A stretch of 64,000 nucleotides of DNA from Papilionanthe hookeriana x Papilionanthe teres (GCA_022702705.1 CM040421.1:67450121-67514120); one strand, 5' to 3'; shown: positions 1 through 11,900, counted from the first letter of the stretch. Notes: generated by a model not told the origin, from the sequence alone. Made by a program: numbers and translations.

Positions 1-319
1 CTTGAATCTCCGTGGGCGCGGTGCCGACAAGCTCGCCCTCCGTCGTAGCGACTACGTACTTCATTTTCTTATCTTCTTCGGTGTTTGCCTTTCTTTTCTT
101 GTCGCCGGATTGGTGGCTTGGGCCACCCACTTTCATCACTCGTCCGCCCGTGCGGTTCTTCTCGGTCAACCGGGACCCGGTCACTTTCCTCGTGCTCGTA
201 GGCTCCGCTGGTGCGAAATCCGAGTCAATCTCAATTATCGCTCCATCTTTCACCCTCTTTTCATCGAGTGCAAGGCTTACGCCATTTCTAAAGTTCAAGA
301 CCAACCGCCCGCTCGACAT
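1..319 (-). CDS. Partial extra ORF downstream of Tat integrase (runs off left edge)
   Basis: An open frame of 106 codons without a stop starts at an ATG at 319-317 and continues past position 1. It begins MSSGRLVLNF and is rich in charged residues (DEKR, KKRK). I do not recognise a domain. It lies after integrase, where some Tat elements carry additional ORFs. A pyrimidine-rich tract ending in TTTTCACAG lies 4 bases upstream of the ATG and resembles a 3' splice site, so this ORF may be reached by splicing. Its first ~25 residues weakly resemble the N-terminus of the ORF at 8921-8628 (F-x-NG, then DE/DG spacing). It could instead be the start of a second related element. Confidence 0.5.
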   Translation of the reverse strand, partial: MSSGRLVLNFRNGVSLALDEKRVKDGAIIEIDSDFAPAEPTSTRKVTGSRLTEKNRTGGRVMKVGGPSHQSGDKKRKANTEEDKKMKYVVATTEGELVGTAPTEIQ

Positions 320-612
320 TTCCCTGTGAAAAGACAAGGAAAAGGATCAGGGGCTGTACTAAGAACAAGAACATTAAGAAAATGTTTATAAAGACAGTTT
401 TTATTACTTCTTGTATCTTTAAATTTAACAGGAATGAAGTGGGATAAGATCAGGAAAGAGATTTTGATTTGGAAAGGAAAACAAGGAAAACTTTATTATC
501 ATGATTTTATTTATCTTAGCACATTTTTTTATTATTTTTGGGTTCGGACCCAGTCATAAGTAATTACTTCGCCCGTGCTTCTTAGGGATGAAGAATTCAT
601 TCCTTCGAAACA
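320..612 (-). other. Non-coding spacer between integrase and the extra ORF
   Basis: About 290 bases, AT-rich, with no ORF. The side nearest the extra ORF carries a polypyrimidine tract and a splice-acceptor-like CAG. I see no LTR end or PBS here, which argues that the ORF at 1-319 belongs to the same element as the integrase. Confidence 0.4.
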
Positions 613-2131
613 TCAGGTAGTGTAATACTTTTTCAAGTATCGTCCATTGATCGGAAGCATATGTCGTTCTCCTCGGCAATTCACTAGTCGGTAGGAACCT
701 CCCGAGTATACTGCTTCAACCACAAACGGCCCTTCCCAAGTGGGTTCAAATTTTCCTCCTATCTTGCGGTGTGCAAGAATAGGTCTCTTGAGAATGAGAA
801 CTAAGTCACCAACTTTGAAGGTTCTTGGGCGGACCAGTCTGTCATGGGCTTGAACCATCTTAGCTTGATATAATTCTAAATTCTGCTACGCTGCAAGTCT
901 TTTACCTTCCATGCTTTCTAATTCTTCTAGTCGTAATTTGGCATTCTCTTCTGTCGTGATTTTATTTGCAACTGCAATTCTAAGTGAAGGAAGCTGAACC
1001 TCTAAAGGTAACACTGCCTCGGACCCATACACCAGAGCGTAAGGTGTAGCTTGAGTAGGAGTTCTGAAGGTTGTCCGGTAGGCCGATAAGGCTTCTAATA
1101 GCTTCTCGTGCCAATTTCTCTTATTATCGTCCAAAGTTTTCTTTAAGATTTGAACGAGAGTTTTGTTAAAAGCCTCAGCCAGGCCGTTTGCTCTTGGGTA
1201 GTAAATTGTTGAATATCGCCGGTCGATTCCGTGTCTCCCGACAAAATTGTTGATTTGTGTGCTTCGAATGCCGACCCATTATCCGAGATGATCCCGCGCG
1301 GCACTCCGAAACGGTAGACAACTTGGTTCTTGAAAAACCGTAGCACGTGGTGTGCTTTCACTTCTCCGAGTGGAACCGCTCCGCCCACTTGGAAATGTAA
1401 TCCGTAGCCGCAAGAATGAAGCGATGTCCTTTTGAAGATGGTGGTTCTATTGGACCCACTATATCTGTGCCCCAACATTCAAATGGCCACGATGCAATTG
1501 TCGGATGTAACACATTTGGAGGTTGGTGTAGAACCACTCCGTGCACTTGGCATTGGTGACAGCTCTTGGCGATTTTCATGCAATCGGTCATCATCGAGGG
1601 CCAGTAGTACCCTAGTCTTTTAATTTTTATTTTCATCTTCGGACCTGACTGGAGAGCACCACAGAGTCCTGAATGCACCTCTTTAACAATTTCACGGGCC
1701 TCGGACCCGCTTAGGCACCTTAGCCACATTTGATCAAAAGACCTTCTGTATAACGTGTTGTTTATTAATGCGTAGGACGTAGTTCTTTTCTTGATCCGAT
1801 GAGCTAGCGACCTATCGTCCGGTAGCTTTCCGTTTGCGGGTAGTCCATCAATGGTTGTCGCCAATCTTCTCGTGTTTTCCGTCACTCGTTGCAACTGATT
1901 CTTTTTCTTTTTCGATTTGTGTATTGTGTCTATGTCGAGCAGAGTGATAGGACCCGACGTCCGTGAACCGACACTTCCATCGACTCATCTTGCAAACGGG
2001 CAAATTCTTTTACGAGGCGAGCTAACGCATCTGCTAAGGCATTTTCTTTTACGGGAATTTTGTAGATTGTCACATTCGGAATTTGTTCCAACAATTGTAT
2101 GGCATACCGGAAGTATTGCTCGAGTCTTGGT
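613..2131 (-). pseudogene. Tat integrase (broken)
   Basis: This would insert the element cDNA into the genome. In reading order it shows the HHCC zinc region (HSGLCG followed by CHQCQ, about 1.6-1.7 kb), the catalytic core start (WGTDIVGP then ATDYISKWAE), the second core segment (GIISDNGSAF), and a C-terminal part with LEELESMEGKR and DLVLILKRP segments. The frames change at least at about 1.36, 1.14 and 0.87 kb, so no full protein can be made. The region 1895-2131 joins it to the upstream RNase H and has no clean ORF. Confidence 0.85.
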
Positions 2132-2494
2132 TTAAAAATTCCGTACTCGTCCGGCGATCTGTTGAATGATTAACTGCGAATCCCCGTAGATGTTGATGTC
2201 TATTATCCCCATTTGAATAGCTAATTCCAGCCTCGTTATGAGGGCTTCGTATTCTGCTTCGTTGTTTGTACACGGTTCTGTTAAGTGGTAGGAGTATCTT
2301 AACATCCCCCGCTCCGGTGTTATAAAGATTAGCCCGATTCCTGCCTTACCGAGCACTATCACTTGCGATTCTTCGTCTTTGTGTGCTGAAGATGCTCCTT
2401 CGAAGTATAATTCCCAACGTCGATCATCAGGGTCTTCTAGGCTCATTATTTGTTCATCTGGCAAATCGTCATCGAGAGGAGATTCTGCCGGCAA
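2132..2494 (-). pseudogene. Archaeal-type RNase H (second RNase H domain of Tat pol)
   Basis: The 120-residue stretch has the RNase H pattern WELYFEGASS, TEPCTNNEAEYEALI and NIYGDSQLI, matching the D, E and D catalytic positions. The first catalytic Asp (usually DGAS) is replaced by Glu (EGAS), which may have weakened activity. A duplicated RNase H between RT/RNase H and integrase is a hallmark of the Tat lineage. The frame ends at a stop at 2132 and integrase resumes in another frame. Confidence 0.82.
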
Positions 2495-4059
2495 AGGGTG
2501 TGCTTGCGAGGAAGTCCGCTAAGACTTGTCCCTTTACGGCACGAAGAGGCACGAAAGTTATATCGAATTGCAATAATATCATTGATCATCCGGCAAGTCC
2601 GCCGGAAAGTGTTGGACGGGTCATCGAGTATTGCAATGGATTAAACATCGAGATCGGGTTGACCTTATGAGAAAGCATGTAGTGCTCGAGCTTTTGAGCG
2701 GCGAAGATCTGGGCCAAACAATGCTTTTCAATTGCGGGATACCTTATTTCCGTCGGAAGTAAACGACGGCTTAGGTAGTAAAGAGCATTTTCTTTACCCT
2801 CATCATTGACCTGGGCTAACAGGGCTCCGAGAGAGTTGTCTAAAGCCGCGGTATAAAGTATCAGCGGTCTACACGAGACTCGGGGCTGCTAAGACAGGAG
2901 GTGTCATTAAATATTGCTTAATGTACTCAAAGGCCTTCTGACATTTCTCTTCCCAAATAAATTTGGCGTCCTTTTTAACTAGTGCCGAGAAAGGCTGACA
3001 CCTACCTGACAAGTTCGAGATAAAGCGTCGAAGATATGCCAGCTTCCCTTGAAAAGATCGTAGTTGTTTTAAGGTTTTGGGAGGCGGCATTTCTAAGATA
3101 GCTTTAATCTTTTCCGGGTCGATTTCAATTCCACGATGTCGGACAACGAATCCTAAGAATTTCCCGGAGGTGACGCCGAAGGCGCATTTTAAGGGATTCA
3201 TCTTAAGGTTAAATTGCCTTAATCGTTCGAAAATAATTCTCAAATCATACAGGTGGTTGTCCTTTACTTTGCTTTTGATGACCACATCGTCCACGTAGCA
3301 TTCGACTTGATTGTGGCTGAGATCATCAAAAATTCTTGTCATCGCTCTCTGGTAGGTTGCTCCTGCGTTCTTCAGTCCGAATGGCATTATTGTGTAGCAA
3401 TATACTCCGATCGGCGTTCGAATGTCGTAAGCTTTTCATCTTCCGGAGCCATTTTTATCCGGTTGTATCCCGAAGATCCATCCATGAATGAGAATATTTC
3501 ATGCGTTGAAGCAATGTCGATCATTAATTCGGGATCGGTAGAGGGAATTCATCTTTTGGACATGCCTTGTTTAAATCTCCGAAGTCCACACAAATTCCGA
3601 TCCGACCATTCTTCTTTCGATCGGCACCACATTGGCTAACCAAGTCGGGTATTGTTCTTCACAGACAAATTTAGCGTCTATTAGCTTTTTAACTTCAGCT
3701 ATGACTTGTTGTTCAATTTCTAGAAAATTTCTTCTGGGACCTTGTCTGACTGGGACAGAAGTAGGATCCACTCCTAGCTTATGGACTGCGACCTCTGGAG
3801 CTAATCCTGGCATCTCATCGTAGTTCCAAGCAAAATAGTCTTTAAATTCCATTAATAACTTGATTATTTCTTCGGAGTCTTCTTTATTGAGTAAGGAAGG
3901 TCTAGGCTCTTCGCTAGTACCTAAGTTAACTTCCGTTAACTCATCTATTGTAGATTTAATTTCTTCTTCGAATTGTGGTGGAGCGTCTCCAATTTGTGAA
4001 TCTTCAAATTCTTTCGTGGTTTCCATGCGGTTTTCATTAGATTCGCAAGTGACAACCAA
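2495..4059 (-). pseudogene. Tat reverse transcriptase with first RNase H-like domain (broken)
   Basis: The N-terminal part (4059-3571) carries the pre-RT segment FAWNYDEMPGL and the primer-grip-side motif CEEQYPTWLANVV. The palm follows at 3387-2869 with MPFGLKNAGATYQRAM, the catalytic YVDD box, and the thumb motif FLGFVV followed by LRSFQGKLAYLRRFI. From about 2868 to 2640 a degenerate first RNase H shows ALYYLSRRL and EKHCLAQIFA. There is a frameshift around 3.4-3.57 kb and another near 2.87 kb. The protein would copy element RNA into cDNA inside the virus-like particle. Confidence 0.88.
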
Positions 4060-4870
4060 GCAAAATTCGGTATCGTCAATCGATCCTATCGTGCCGAATC
4101 CGAGACCATTCTTTAAATTGGGTAGACACCGGAGTTATTCCATAATTTTTCAAAATGTTGTGATTGACCTTTTGTCCATTGTCGAGGTAAGAAACCACGC
4201 TGAATTAAATTTTGAACACAGGGAGAGTACCACTCAAAAGGTAATTCCATTAATTCTGATGAAGTGACATCTTCAAATTGTACATTATTTTCAGTTTTGG
4301 AGGAAGAAGCACCACGGTAGAATTTGATTGGCTTTGCACCGCCGCTACGTATCTCTTTGACCACCATACCCTCGATCTTATTAGAATGGATCGGGGTCAG
4401 GGTCATAGTATGTATATAGTGGTTAATCTTCTCATACATCGATTTATATTCTTCATTCTTCTCATCTTCGAGAGAGATCTTGAATTGCGGCTTTTTCCAA
4501 CTTATTGTCGCTGCTTCTTGTTTGATTTCTTTTTCTTCTTCAGAACTGTCTTCCCAATCAACATTGATGGCTGGTTTCCTCTGTCCAACTGTCCTAACGT
4601 CTCTACCACGACCTCATCCCCGGCCTCGACCTCGGATGCGAGTTGTGGAGAAACCTTCACCATCTCGTCTTAAGGGAGTGGTGAGTGACTGTTGGACTAG
4701 AACTCAGTGTTCTTCGTTGTCTCGAACTTTCTTTGCTTCATTTGTCATGGTATCTCTGGAGAAAATTGTTTTCTTCGGTGGTGCATAATAAGCTGCATCT
4801 TCATGGATTCCAATTTCATGTACGAAGAATGGTTGTAAGTCACCTTTGATGCACTGTTCCCCTCCATCGT
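4060..4870 (-). pseudogene. Tat pol linker between protease and RT
   Basis: An ORF at 4439-4113 reads into LPFEWYSPCVQNLIQRGFLP, which fits the linker between protease and RT in Tat polyproteins. The rest (4440-4870) has only broken frames and low-complexity acidic or serine-rich coding remnants. No catalytic domain is visible. It belongs to the same polyprotein as its neighbours. Confidence 0.6.
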
Positions 4871-5205
4871 ACTATTTGATGCACTGGTGTAGAGATGATG
4901 GTACCATCCTATTTTCATGTATCCATGGTCGGCCCAGTAGAGCGTTGAACGACGTTTCTGAATCAATTATGTGAAATTTTGCGGTTGTCTTTGCTAAGTC
5001 ACCGGTCTTCATTAGTAGTGTTATCGATCCGAGGGCTCTTTCTCCTTTCTGGTTGAATCCTCTTAATAACATTTTGTCGGCTTCGAGCTCGATGGGCATC
5101 AATTTCCAAGTATGCTAGTGTTCGAAGACTCATTATATTGATTGATGGTCCTGGATCCACCAATACTCTGGAGAGTGTAAACTTCCCAATTGTAACTGAA
5201 ATGTA
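4871..5205 (-). pseudogene. Tat aspartic protease (broken)
   Basis: The retropepsin-like domain cleaves the polyprotein. The active-site loop is visible at about 5155-5110 as VLVDPGPSINIMSL, with the catalytic Asp codon at 5156-5154. The flap side is lost in a frame change. The ORF from 5102 carries the conserved TSFNALLGRPWIHE segment. The frame break near 5105 separates the two halves. Confidence 0.8.
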
Positions 5206-5571
5206 CTACGGTCGGTTGTGGTCTGCTGTCCCAAGTAGTAGGTCATTGTCCGTGAAGGTAACACCTCGCTGTTCGTTTAACGAGCAAACCTCATCTAAGG
5301 AATCTCCAGCGATTTGAGCCAAGCAAATTTCTGGATCAAGCAAGGCCTTGATCAGAGCTTCTCTCATCTCCTTTGATAAGATGAGAGCGTCGTAGATGCT
5401 CAGTTTGGTTGGTAGTTTCCTAAGATGAGCTAGCACGTTGTAGTCCACTTTATTTCCATGTATCTCGGCTTCTTCTTGAATGGGTATTTCTTCCGCGGGG
5501 TTGGTTCTTCTTGAACAACCACCGCTTTCCTTTGTCCTTTGGACCCATTCTCGGAGGTAGGACTCTTCCAC
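5206..5571 (-). pseudogene. Gag-protease junction segment of Tat polyprotein
   Basis: The 121-residue fragment contains YNVLAHLRKLPTKLSIYDAL, then a helical segment with KEMREALIKALLDPE. This type of segment sits between the gag knuckle and protease in Tat polyproteins. It has no known catalytic motif. The stop at 5206 is a decay stop just before the protease active site. Confidence 0.65.
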
Positions 5572-5603
5572 TTCTTAAGTTAACTTCGTAATTTCCTCCG
5601 AAT

Positions 5604-6410
5604 CTAGTGTCGAGCTTGCTTGGTGTTTCTTCCCGAATCGGAATGACGGAGTTCTTCCGGATTAGCTTCGGAGTCCGAAGGCTCTAACTCTATCGTGATC
5701 GGAGCTCCTCGAAACTTGCAAATGGATTCATTGCTTATTGAACTCTCGTAGCCTCCTTGGTGGATGTCTTCTTCGTCATCGTGATCGTCGAGATTGTGTA
5801 TGATTTGAGAATTGTCATTTGTATCGAAATCGATGTCCGGATCGTCGCTAGTTACGTAATCGTTAGAAACAATCAAAACGTAGCCAACGCCATCACCCTT
5901 ATCATTATAAGATCCCACCGAAGTGAGCAGATAATCATACAGAGTCAGGGGTTCGAGGGATTTCTCCCTCGAATCCGAAACAACTATCCTAGGATAAGCA
6001 GCCCCTAGTCTAGCCTTAGGAGCCTCGGTCCTTTCTTCTTCGTTGATTTTCCTCTTCTCTTCAATCGTCTCCTGTTGAGGTGGTTCTTCTATCGCAAGTG
6101 ACAGTGTCGGCTTAGCAGGTTTCGAACTTTGAATTGAAGCTCGCACCGAAGCGGTTTGGATGCTGTCTAAAATCTTTTTCGAAGACTTCGTCCAAGCGGT
6201 AGTCCGTCCATCTTCAGTTGTATAGGGATCTATCGGAATGATGGGATCAGTCGAGACAACATTGATGGAACCTCCTTTCTGGGGTTCCTTCATGTACTCC
6301 TTCGGTATTGTTATATTCCCTTTCCGAAGGTTGTCGTTGAGCCAACTTTTGAAGGTAATGCAGTCTTCTATCTTGTGTCCAAGCATCCGGTGATAAGGGC
6401 AAAAGTTGGG
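5604..6410 (-). pseudogene. Tat gag C-terminal part with zinc knuckle and acidic tail
   Basis: Just upstream of the first Met at 6386 the frame reads FCPYHRMLGHKIEDC, a CX2H-X4-H-X4-C knuckle of the kind found in Tat gag. The remaining ~250 residues are low complexity: a linker rich in E, K, P, then an acidic D/N/E tail. The knuckle would bind element RNA during packaging. The upstream gag core is in other frames. Confidence 0.7.
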
Positions 6411-7276
6411 ATCACCTTTCTTGTTGACTTCTTCGGTCTCTTAGGCTCGGCGACTGGAAATCCGGAGTCTTCATCGGACTACGGAACATTTTCGGCATCG
6501 CTTCATTCTTGAATGGATATTCCCCGCTCGAAGCTCCCTTAATGTACGTTGCGGACGAGGCGGTTGTTCATACTCGTGGAGATGATCGATAGCCGGGTCG
6601 GGGTTGCCTGGTAATTCGTTGGGGTTGCGGTGGTCTTTCGGACGATATTTGTATCGGTTGCTTGCCTTTGTCGACTGCTCGCAACGATCCCGGATTTCTT
6701 TTCAAAAGTCTTCGCGGTGCTTTTGCTTGTCCGTCTTGTCGGCGAAATTTAATTGCTTCGCCTCCTCTTGCAAGCTCCCGGCCTTGCTTAACAACTTCTC
6801 GAAAGTCTTAATAGTGAATCCTTTCGAGGAGAAGTGCTATCGGGCCGTGAATGCTTTTAAGTAAGATGCCGATTGCATGTTGTTCTTGTAATTGTGGTTC
6901 ACACTTCATGCTTAAGTTCCTCCATCGAAGTATGTAATCCACCAAAGTTTTGTTCGGCTTCGCTTCTCTACCACTAAATCACCTATAGTGATGTGGTGTC
7001 GAGCTCCGACGAATCGCTTGATGAAAAGGTTTTCTAGTTCCGAGAACGTCTTCACCGAACCATTCGGTAATTCGCGTACCAATCAAAGGCGATCCCACGA
7101 CGAGCTGTCGACGAACTCGTCGGAAGAGTAATGCATCGCTCCCGCCGGCATTGCAACAACCGGCACGAAAGTGTGCAACATGCTTGTCGGGGTTCCCGGC
7201 TCCATCAAAGGTCTTGAACGAGAGGTGGTATGAAGCCTTTTGGGTATTGGACGGTGTCGAATTCTTCCGGTAAGGT
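6411..7276 (-). pseudogene. Tat gag core (capsid-like), heavily decayed
   Basis: There is no long frame here, but short pieces on the minus strand still resemble the retrotransposon gag domain. Around 7270-7140 one frame reads NTQKASYHLSF and then HVAHFRAGC. Several frameshifts scramble the rest. I assign it by position between the N-terminal coiled-coil part and the zinc knuckle. Confidence 0.55.
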
Positions 7277-7912
7277 CTACCCGTCCGAATGGATGTCCCG
7301 CTCTTTTATTGTGCTAAGGCTTCTCGCACTCGCTCGTTCCACCAAGCTTTTGATATCCTTTTCTGGAATCATACTTTGTGTTGTATCTTTCTTTAGCTGA
7401 TCATCCCCGTTGGCGGACGTAATCTCCTTTCCTCCATCCACAATGTGAATGACCTCTGGGGGTGTTTCTCTTTGGGGTTGCATTTGACTTTGGAGAGTGG
7501 CTAGAGCTACAACCATCTCTTCCATCCTCTTCGCCATTTGGGCGATCGTATCATCTTTCTCTTGAAGCTGTCTTCTCATCACTTCTGGATCCTCTCTTTC
7601 TGCGGCTGCAGGAGCACCTTGTGAAGCTGACGAAGCTCGTGTTTCGACCATGTTGATTTCTGCATACTCATCGTCCATGAATTCTGACGAATCAATCTCA
7701 TCTCCAAATTTCTCTTCTCTTTCTTTTGCTAGTCGTCGAATATCAGTCCTCAACTTTTCCATAGCGTCCTCTAGAGGTCTTTTCTGTGCATCCTCGCAGT
7801 TGTCGCGTGATAGCTGCCGGGTTCCCTTCTCACGAGTCCCCTTTACCGCAGTAGCACTTTCTTCGGATTCAAGTCTCCTGACGAGACTTTCCTTCTCGTG
7901 CTGTTGTTTCAA
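7277..7912 (-). pseudogene. Tat gag N-terminal coiled-coil region
   Basis: The 211-residue open frame is mostly charged helix: a K/R/E-rich start, then REDPEVMRRQLQEKDDTIAQ and MAKRMEEMVVALATLQSQM with a regular heptad look, i.e. a coiled coil. It is followed by a linker rich in acidic and polar residues. No enzymatic motif is present. This kind of region precedes the capsid core in Tat gag proteins and probably mediates multimerisation. Confidence 0.65.
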
Positions 7913-8014
7913 TCTTAGTTGTCCAGGTAGTGGGACGCCATACCATCCTTCTAGCGGCAGAAGGTCCAGGACCGGATGGTCCGTCGGCCAAATGCTTGGA
8001 AGGTGGTATCCTCC

Positions 8015-8302
8015 CTAATCTGCAACCACCGAAACAACGATAGGCGGACTAGCCTTCATCCTTTTATTTGACTTTTCCGTAACGATGGCGGGTTCTACTC
8101 GTGGCCTAAGACGGGATTTGATCGGCACCCGCCCTATTCTTCTTAGAATCTCCGATACGGGGCATTTCTCTTTCTTTGCTAGCTTCTCGATCACGGTACC
8201 GTAGTCGGGTAAATGGCGTGATCCTAGCCCTTTTCTTCTGTCGTCGTCGTAGTATGCTTGGTCGAGGTAATGTAGAAACAATCCCGCGGACATTTTCCTC
8301 AT
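8015..8302 (-). pseudogene. ORF1/gag-upstream fragment of Tat element
   Basis: The 95-residue open frame shows LFLHYLDQAYYDDDRRKGLG and a segment with VIEKLAKKEKCPVSEILRRIG. I do not recognise a domain. Its position between the ORF1 start at 8921 and gag at 7912 suggests it continues the same ORF in a shifted frame. Confidence 0.5.
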
Positions 8303-8921
8303 CGACTCGCGGCGGAAAGGGGATGGAATCTACTTCCTTCCAAAAAAGGTGTATCTTCGAGCAATGGTATGTATTCGGGTAGTGGTGTGTACTCGAGGAT
8401 TTACGGGATTTCCTCCAGGAAAGCGACTTCGACGACTACGGCCTTCCCTGCAACCTTCCTACTTCGTTCCTTCTTTGGGTCCGTGTTAGTGATGGAATTC
8501 TTGAGCTGGACCCGATTTCAAAACAGAAGGTCTCACGAGAAAGTCCGTACCCTCCACGGTAGCGGGTTCACCGTAGTTCGGATTTCCTTCCCCTTTAATC
8601 GGCGAGCCGGGGTAGGTGCGGAGACAACTAGCCCGGTGGGGGTAGCAAGAACGGTCCTCTGCGGACGACGAGTACTCCTCTCAGTCGGGATCTTTTGCGG
8701 GGAGGAAACTCTCGAGTTGACCTAAGGTTGAACTCGATCAGCGGCTTCTTAGCTTCAGATACTTTGTTTGTTAGTGCGAAAAGGGAAACGTCGGTGATCT
8801 TGACATTTGTGTTCTCGAATCCTTGTCCAAGCCGGATGATCCCATTGTCGGGCGGCTCATCCTTGTAAACGGCGAAGTCGAGTCCATTGGTGAAGGAGAA
8901 AATCGGCTTTGGGGCTTCCAT
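8303..8921 (-). pseudogene. ORF1 N-terminal part of Tat element
   Basis: The ATG at 8921-8919 is the first good start after the leader. The 97-residue frame (to 8628) begins MEAPKPIFSFTNGLDFAVYK and ends in a basic stretch, after which the frame is lost; 8303-8627 has no stable frame. Ogre-like Tat elements carry an ORF1 of unknown function before gag, and this is a candidate. The N-terminus weakly resembles that of the partial ORF at 319-1. Confidence 0.55.
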
Positions 8922-9426
8922 TTCGCAGGGCAGATCCTAATTGTCAGTCCCAAGTTATGCTTCTTCTCATCAGGACGAAAAGAAAGGAATTGAAAAGAGT
9001 TCGAACACATTCTTGTTCATGTATTTATAAGAAGGAGTTATTTGTTAAAAGAGTCATTCATTAAAGGGTTTGTTTGTTTAGAACGAAATGTTCAAAGGTG
9101 TAGAGAAGGTAAGGAATCCGATTCAGAGTTGGAAAGGAAAAGAAAGTCTTATGCAAGACTTCTCAACTCGAATGATTACTCCTAAACTAACATCTATTGG
9201 GGGTCCACCCCACCTCAGAAATGAGGTAGAAGGATCTCGGAACCTCTCTGTTTAGGGGTGTCTAAACAGTGGCTCCTAAATCTGAGAGAATGTTAGCTAT
9301 ACTTGTTCAAGGTAGAAATGAACATAGTATTCCAACGGAAAGAAGGATAGCTTGATCCACAAGGGACATGGATACACTACCGATTTTTGAAAGCAGAATT
9401 GTCTGATTAAAAATGGAGAGAGGAAT
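8922..9426 (-). other. Tat leader between PBS and ORF1, with three hairpins
   Basis: About 500 bases without a significant coding frame. Three perfect inverted repeats lie close together: GGGGT-2 nt-ACCCC at 9200-9211, ACCTCA-4 nt-TGAGGT at 9212-9227, and CTGTTTAG-6 nt-CTAAACAG at 9248-9269. Their position in the transcribed leader, about 160-230 nt after the PBS, suits a dimerisation or packaging signal, but this is inference. Confidence 0.55.
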
Positions 9427-9446
9427 TGTCCCTAGCGGAGTCGCCA
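9427..9446 (-). promoter_or_regulatory. Primer binding site of Tat element
   Basis: The minus strand reads TGGCGACTCCGCTAGGGACA, starting six bases after the LTR end. Ogre-like Tat elements use a PBS of this type, attributed to tRNA-Arg. The match fixes the end of the LTR and the direction of transcription. Confidence 0.75.
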
Positions 9447-11564
9447 GAAATATGTCGGCATTATTCTTTTAGGGTGTGTTGTATTTAGAAAAGGGGTCAC
9501 CTAACAGAAATTGTCGGCGAATTTTAAGATTTTAAATTTAGTTTAAATATATATAATTTGAAAAGTAGTATTTGATTTTGAAAATAATTTTAAATTTGAA
9601 AATTTTAAGATATGAAATCAAGCCGATCTCACATCCCAAATAGTTTATATAAACGAGCACCGCACTACTGAACCGTGTATCTATCCCTAAGGATAGACAC
9701 ATCGCTTGATGGTGGGGCTCGATTAAATAAACTAAAAGATTTGTGACATCCGTTTGGCTACGCGAACCAATTTTATGTGCAGACAAATTCCCTGCTTAAT
9801 ATGAAAAACATTAAACGGGGTTTACATTACTCAGGTTCTTTAAAATTCCATATAAGGGCAAGCCCCTATAGTTAATTACATCTTAAGTGACGGGAATCAC
9901 CTAAGAAAACTCTCGATAATAATCGGTAGTTACGCTCTCAAGAATTTCAAAGTTTAAGTTTTCAAAGGATTGAATTTTGGAATTTCAACGAGGAATGGAT
10001 CAAGTTTGGAACATTTTGTTTTGGGAATTCAAAGGAAGAAAAGTAGGAGAAATTACGGATTCGAAGCGAACTTCGGTAATTTCCGACTATCCTATTGTTT
10101 GGCTTGGATTTAGGAAAGTCCTAATGTTTATTTAATGTTTTGATCTTGCCGAGTTTTAGTTAATTAGGACTTATATCCGTATGACATGATCATACAAATG
10201 GCTCGGAAGATGTGAGGGTTTATGTCGTATCGGACGACTACCTCGGAATCCTAAGACCGGTTAGGGCTTAATTTGCAATGCAAATGCCTAATAAAAGGTT
10301 GAGGATTTATGTTGCACTAGGCAAACTACCTCGAAGTCCTATGACTTTGTTGTTTAATTCTAGGAAAGTTTTGCTGCTGTAGATTCACGTTTTGCTGACG
10401 ACGATGGCTGTGCTGCCCACCATGCTCCAATCTCCTTGTTGTTGCAGAGGTTTAGTTTTAGAAGTCATAAATCAGGAGATGAAAGAAGTGTTTTGATTTA
10501 GAGAAGTCTTAATTTCCAAGTGTCTTTGTGTTTTAATTAAAACAAATCTTAAAGTTGATTATAACGACACCGGTTAAGATCCCACGGTTCCATCCTTCCG
10601 GCATCGTTATTTTTATCGGATTCACTTAGTCCAGATGAATTTGCTAAACTCAACTGAATGAGTTCCGCACTTTCATTTAGACCGTGGGAAATCCCGTTAG
10701 CAACACGTAGGTTACATCATTCGAGGTATTCCCGATCATCCAACATAACGTTTTAATTTAGTTGTAATTGTAGTTTTGTATTCTGTTTGTGATTAAATTT
10801 TGAGTTGTTTTATATTTTGAAATGTTGTGGCGGTGAATTTTATCTTGCAATGACTTTTAACTTAGTTTTGGTTTCGGTTTTAGGGACTATCCTAAAGGTG
10901 TGGGTTTTCATGCAACGATTGTTTATCATGCAAGAAAAGCAATTGTGATGCGATTAAAGAAATTGCAATAATGTAAATTGCAATAAAATAAAAGCGTACA
11001 CTGGAGGGTCTTCCCGTCATCCCAAGCTGCACTTAAAACATAATTAGAATATTTAAACAAGTTCCTAGGTAAAGCTAAGGGAAGGGTTATGGTTTTCTAC
11101 CAAATTCCTAATCCTATAGCTAGTCATTTCCTATGACGTCCAGGTCTTTGTGTTTTAGTTTGAGGACGATTTTCTTCATCAAAGAATAATTAAGTTCAAT
11201 TGTTCTTATGAACATCCTGTCATATCGAAGAAGTGCTTAAGACAAATCTTAAACATCTTTTCAATATTGCTAGGATTGTTTTAAGTCCAAATGAATTTAA
11301 TTATACAAATGAATTAATCGTCCGGGAATTCAAATTTTGTTGTTATCTTGCTCAGTGAACTAGGACATTTGAATATCCTATAGGTGATTAACATTTCATT
11401 TAATGTTACGTTTTAGGAGTTATAATAACCAAAGCTTTCGAGGGCGAATTGGTGTTCGAATGATTTAATTTAAGTTAATGGGTTTAAATTTGGAATAGTG
11501 TTCAAGTTATTTTATATTTAATTTCTTTATGTCTTAGGTAATGTTATTTAATTCAATTTCATTT

Positions 11565-11900
11565 AACTTTAATTTAATTTAATTTAATTTTAATTTTAAT
11601 TTAATTTAATTTAATTCAATTCAGTTTGATTTGATGTTAAATTAATTTAGTTTAATTTGATTTAATTTCCTTTAATTTAATTTCATTTGATTTAATTTAA
11701 TTTAATTTAATTTAATTTAATTTAATTTAATTTGTTTGATTTAATTTAATATTTTTTAATTTAATATAGTTTAATTTAATTTAATTTAATTTATTTATTT
11801 ATTTTAATTTAATTTAATTTAATTTAATTTAATTTAATTTATTTGATTTAATTTAATTTAATCTTTAATTTAATTTTATTTTTAATTTTAATTTAATTGA
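11565..11900 (-). repeat. (TTTAA)n-like low-complexity tract in left LTR
   Basis: Runs of AATTT/TTTAA pentamers with interruptions. The mirror tract in the right arm (about 21.33-21.74 kb) has a different length and order of interruptions, so it has changed independently in the two copies. Confidence 0.85.

Noticed and set aside
1432..4788. Many plus-strand open frames across the Tat pol region
   Set aside because: They are antisense shadows of the minus-strand protease, RT, RNase H and integrase.
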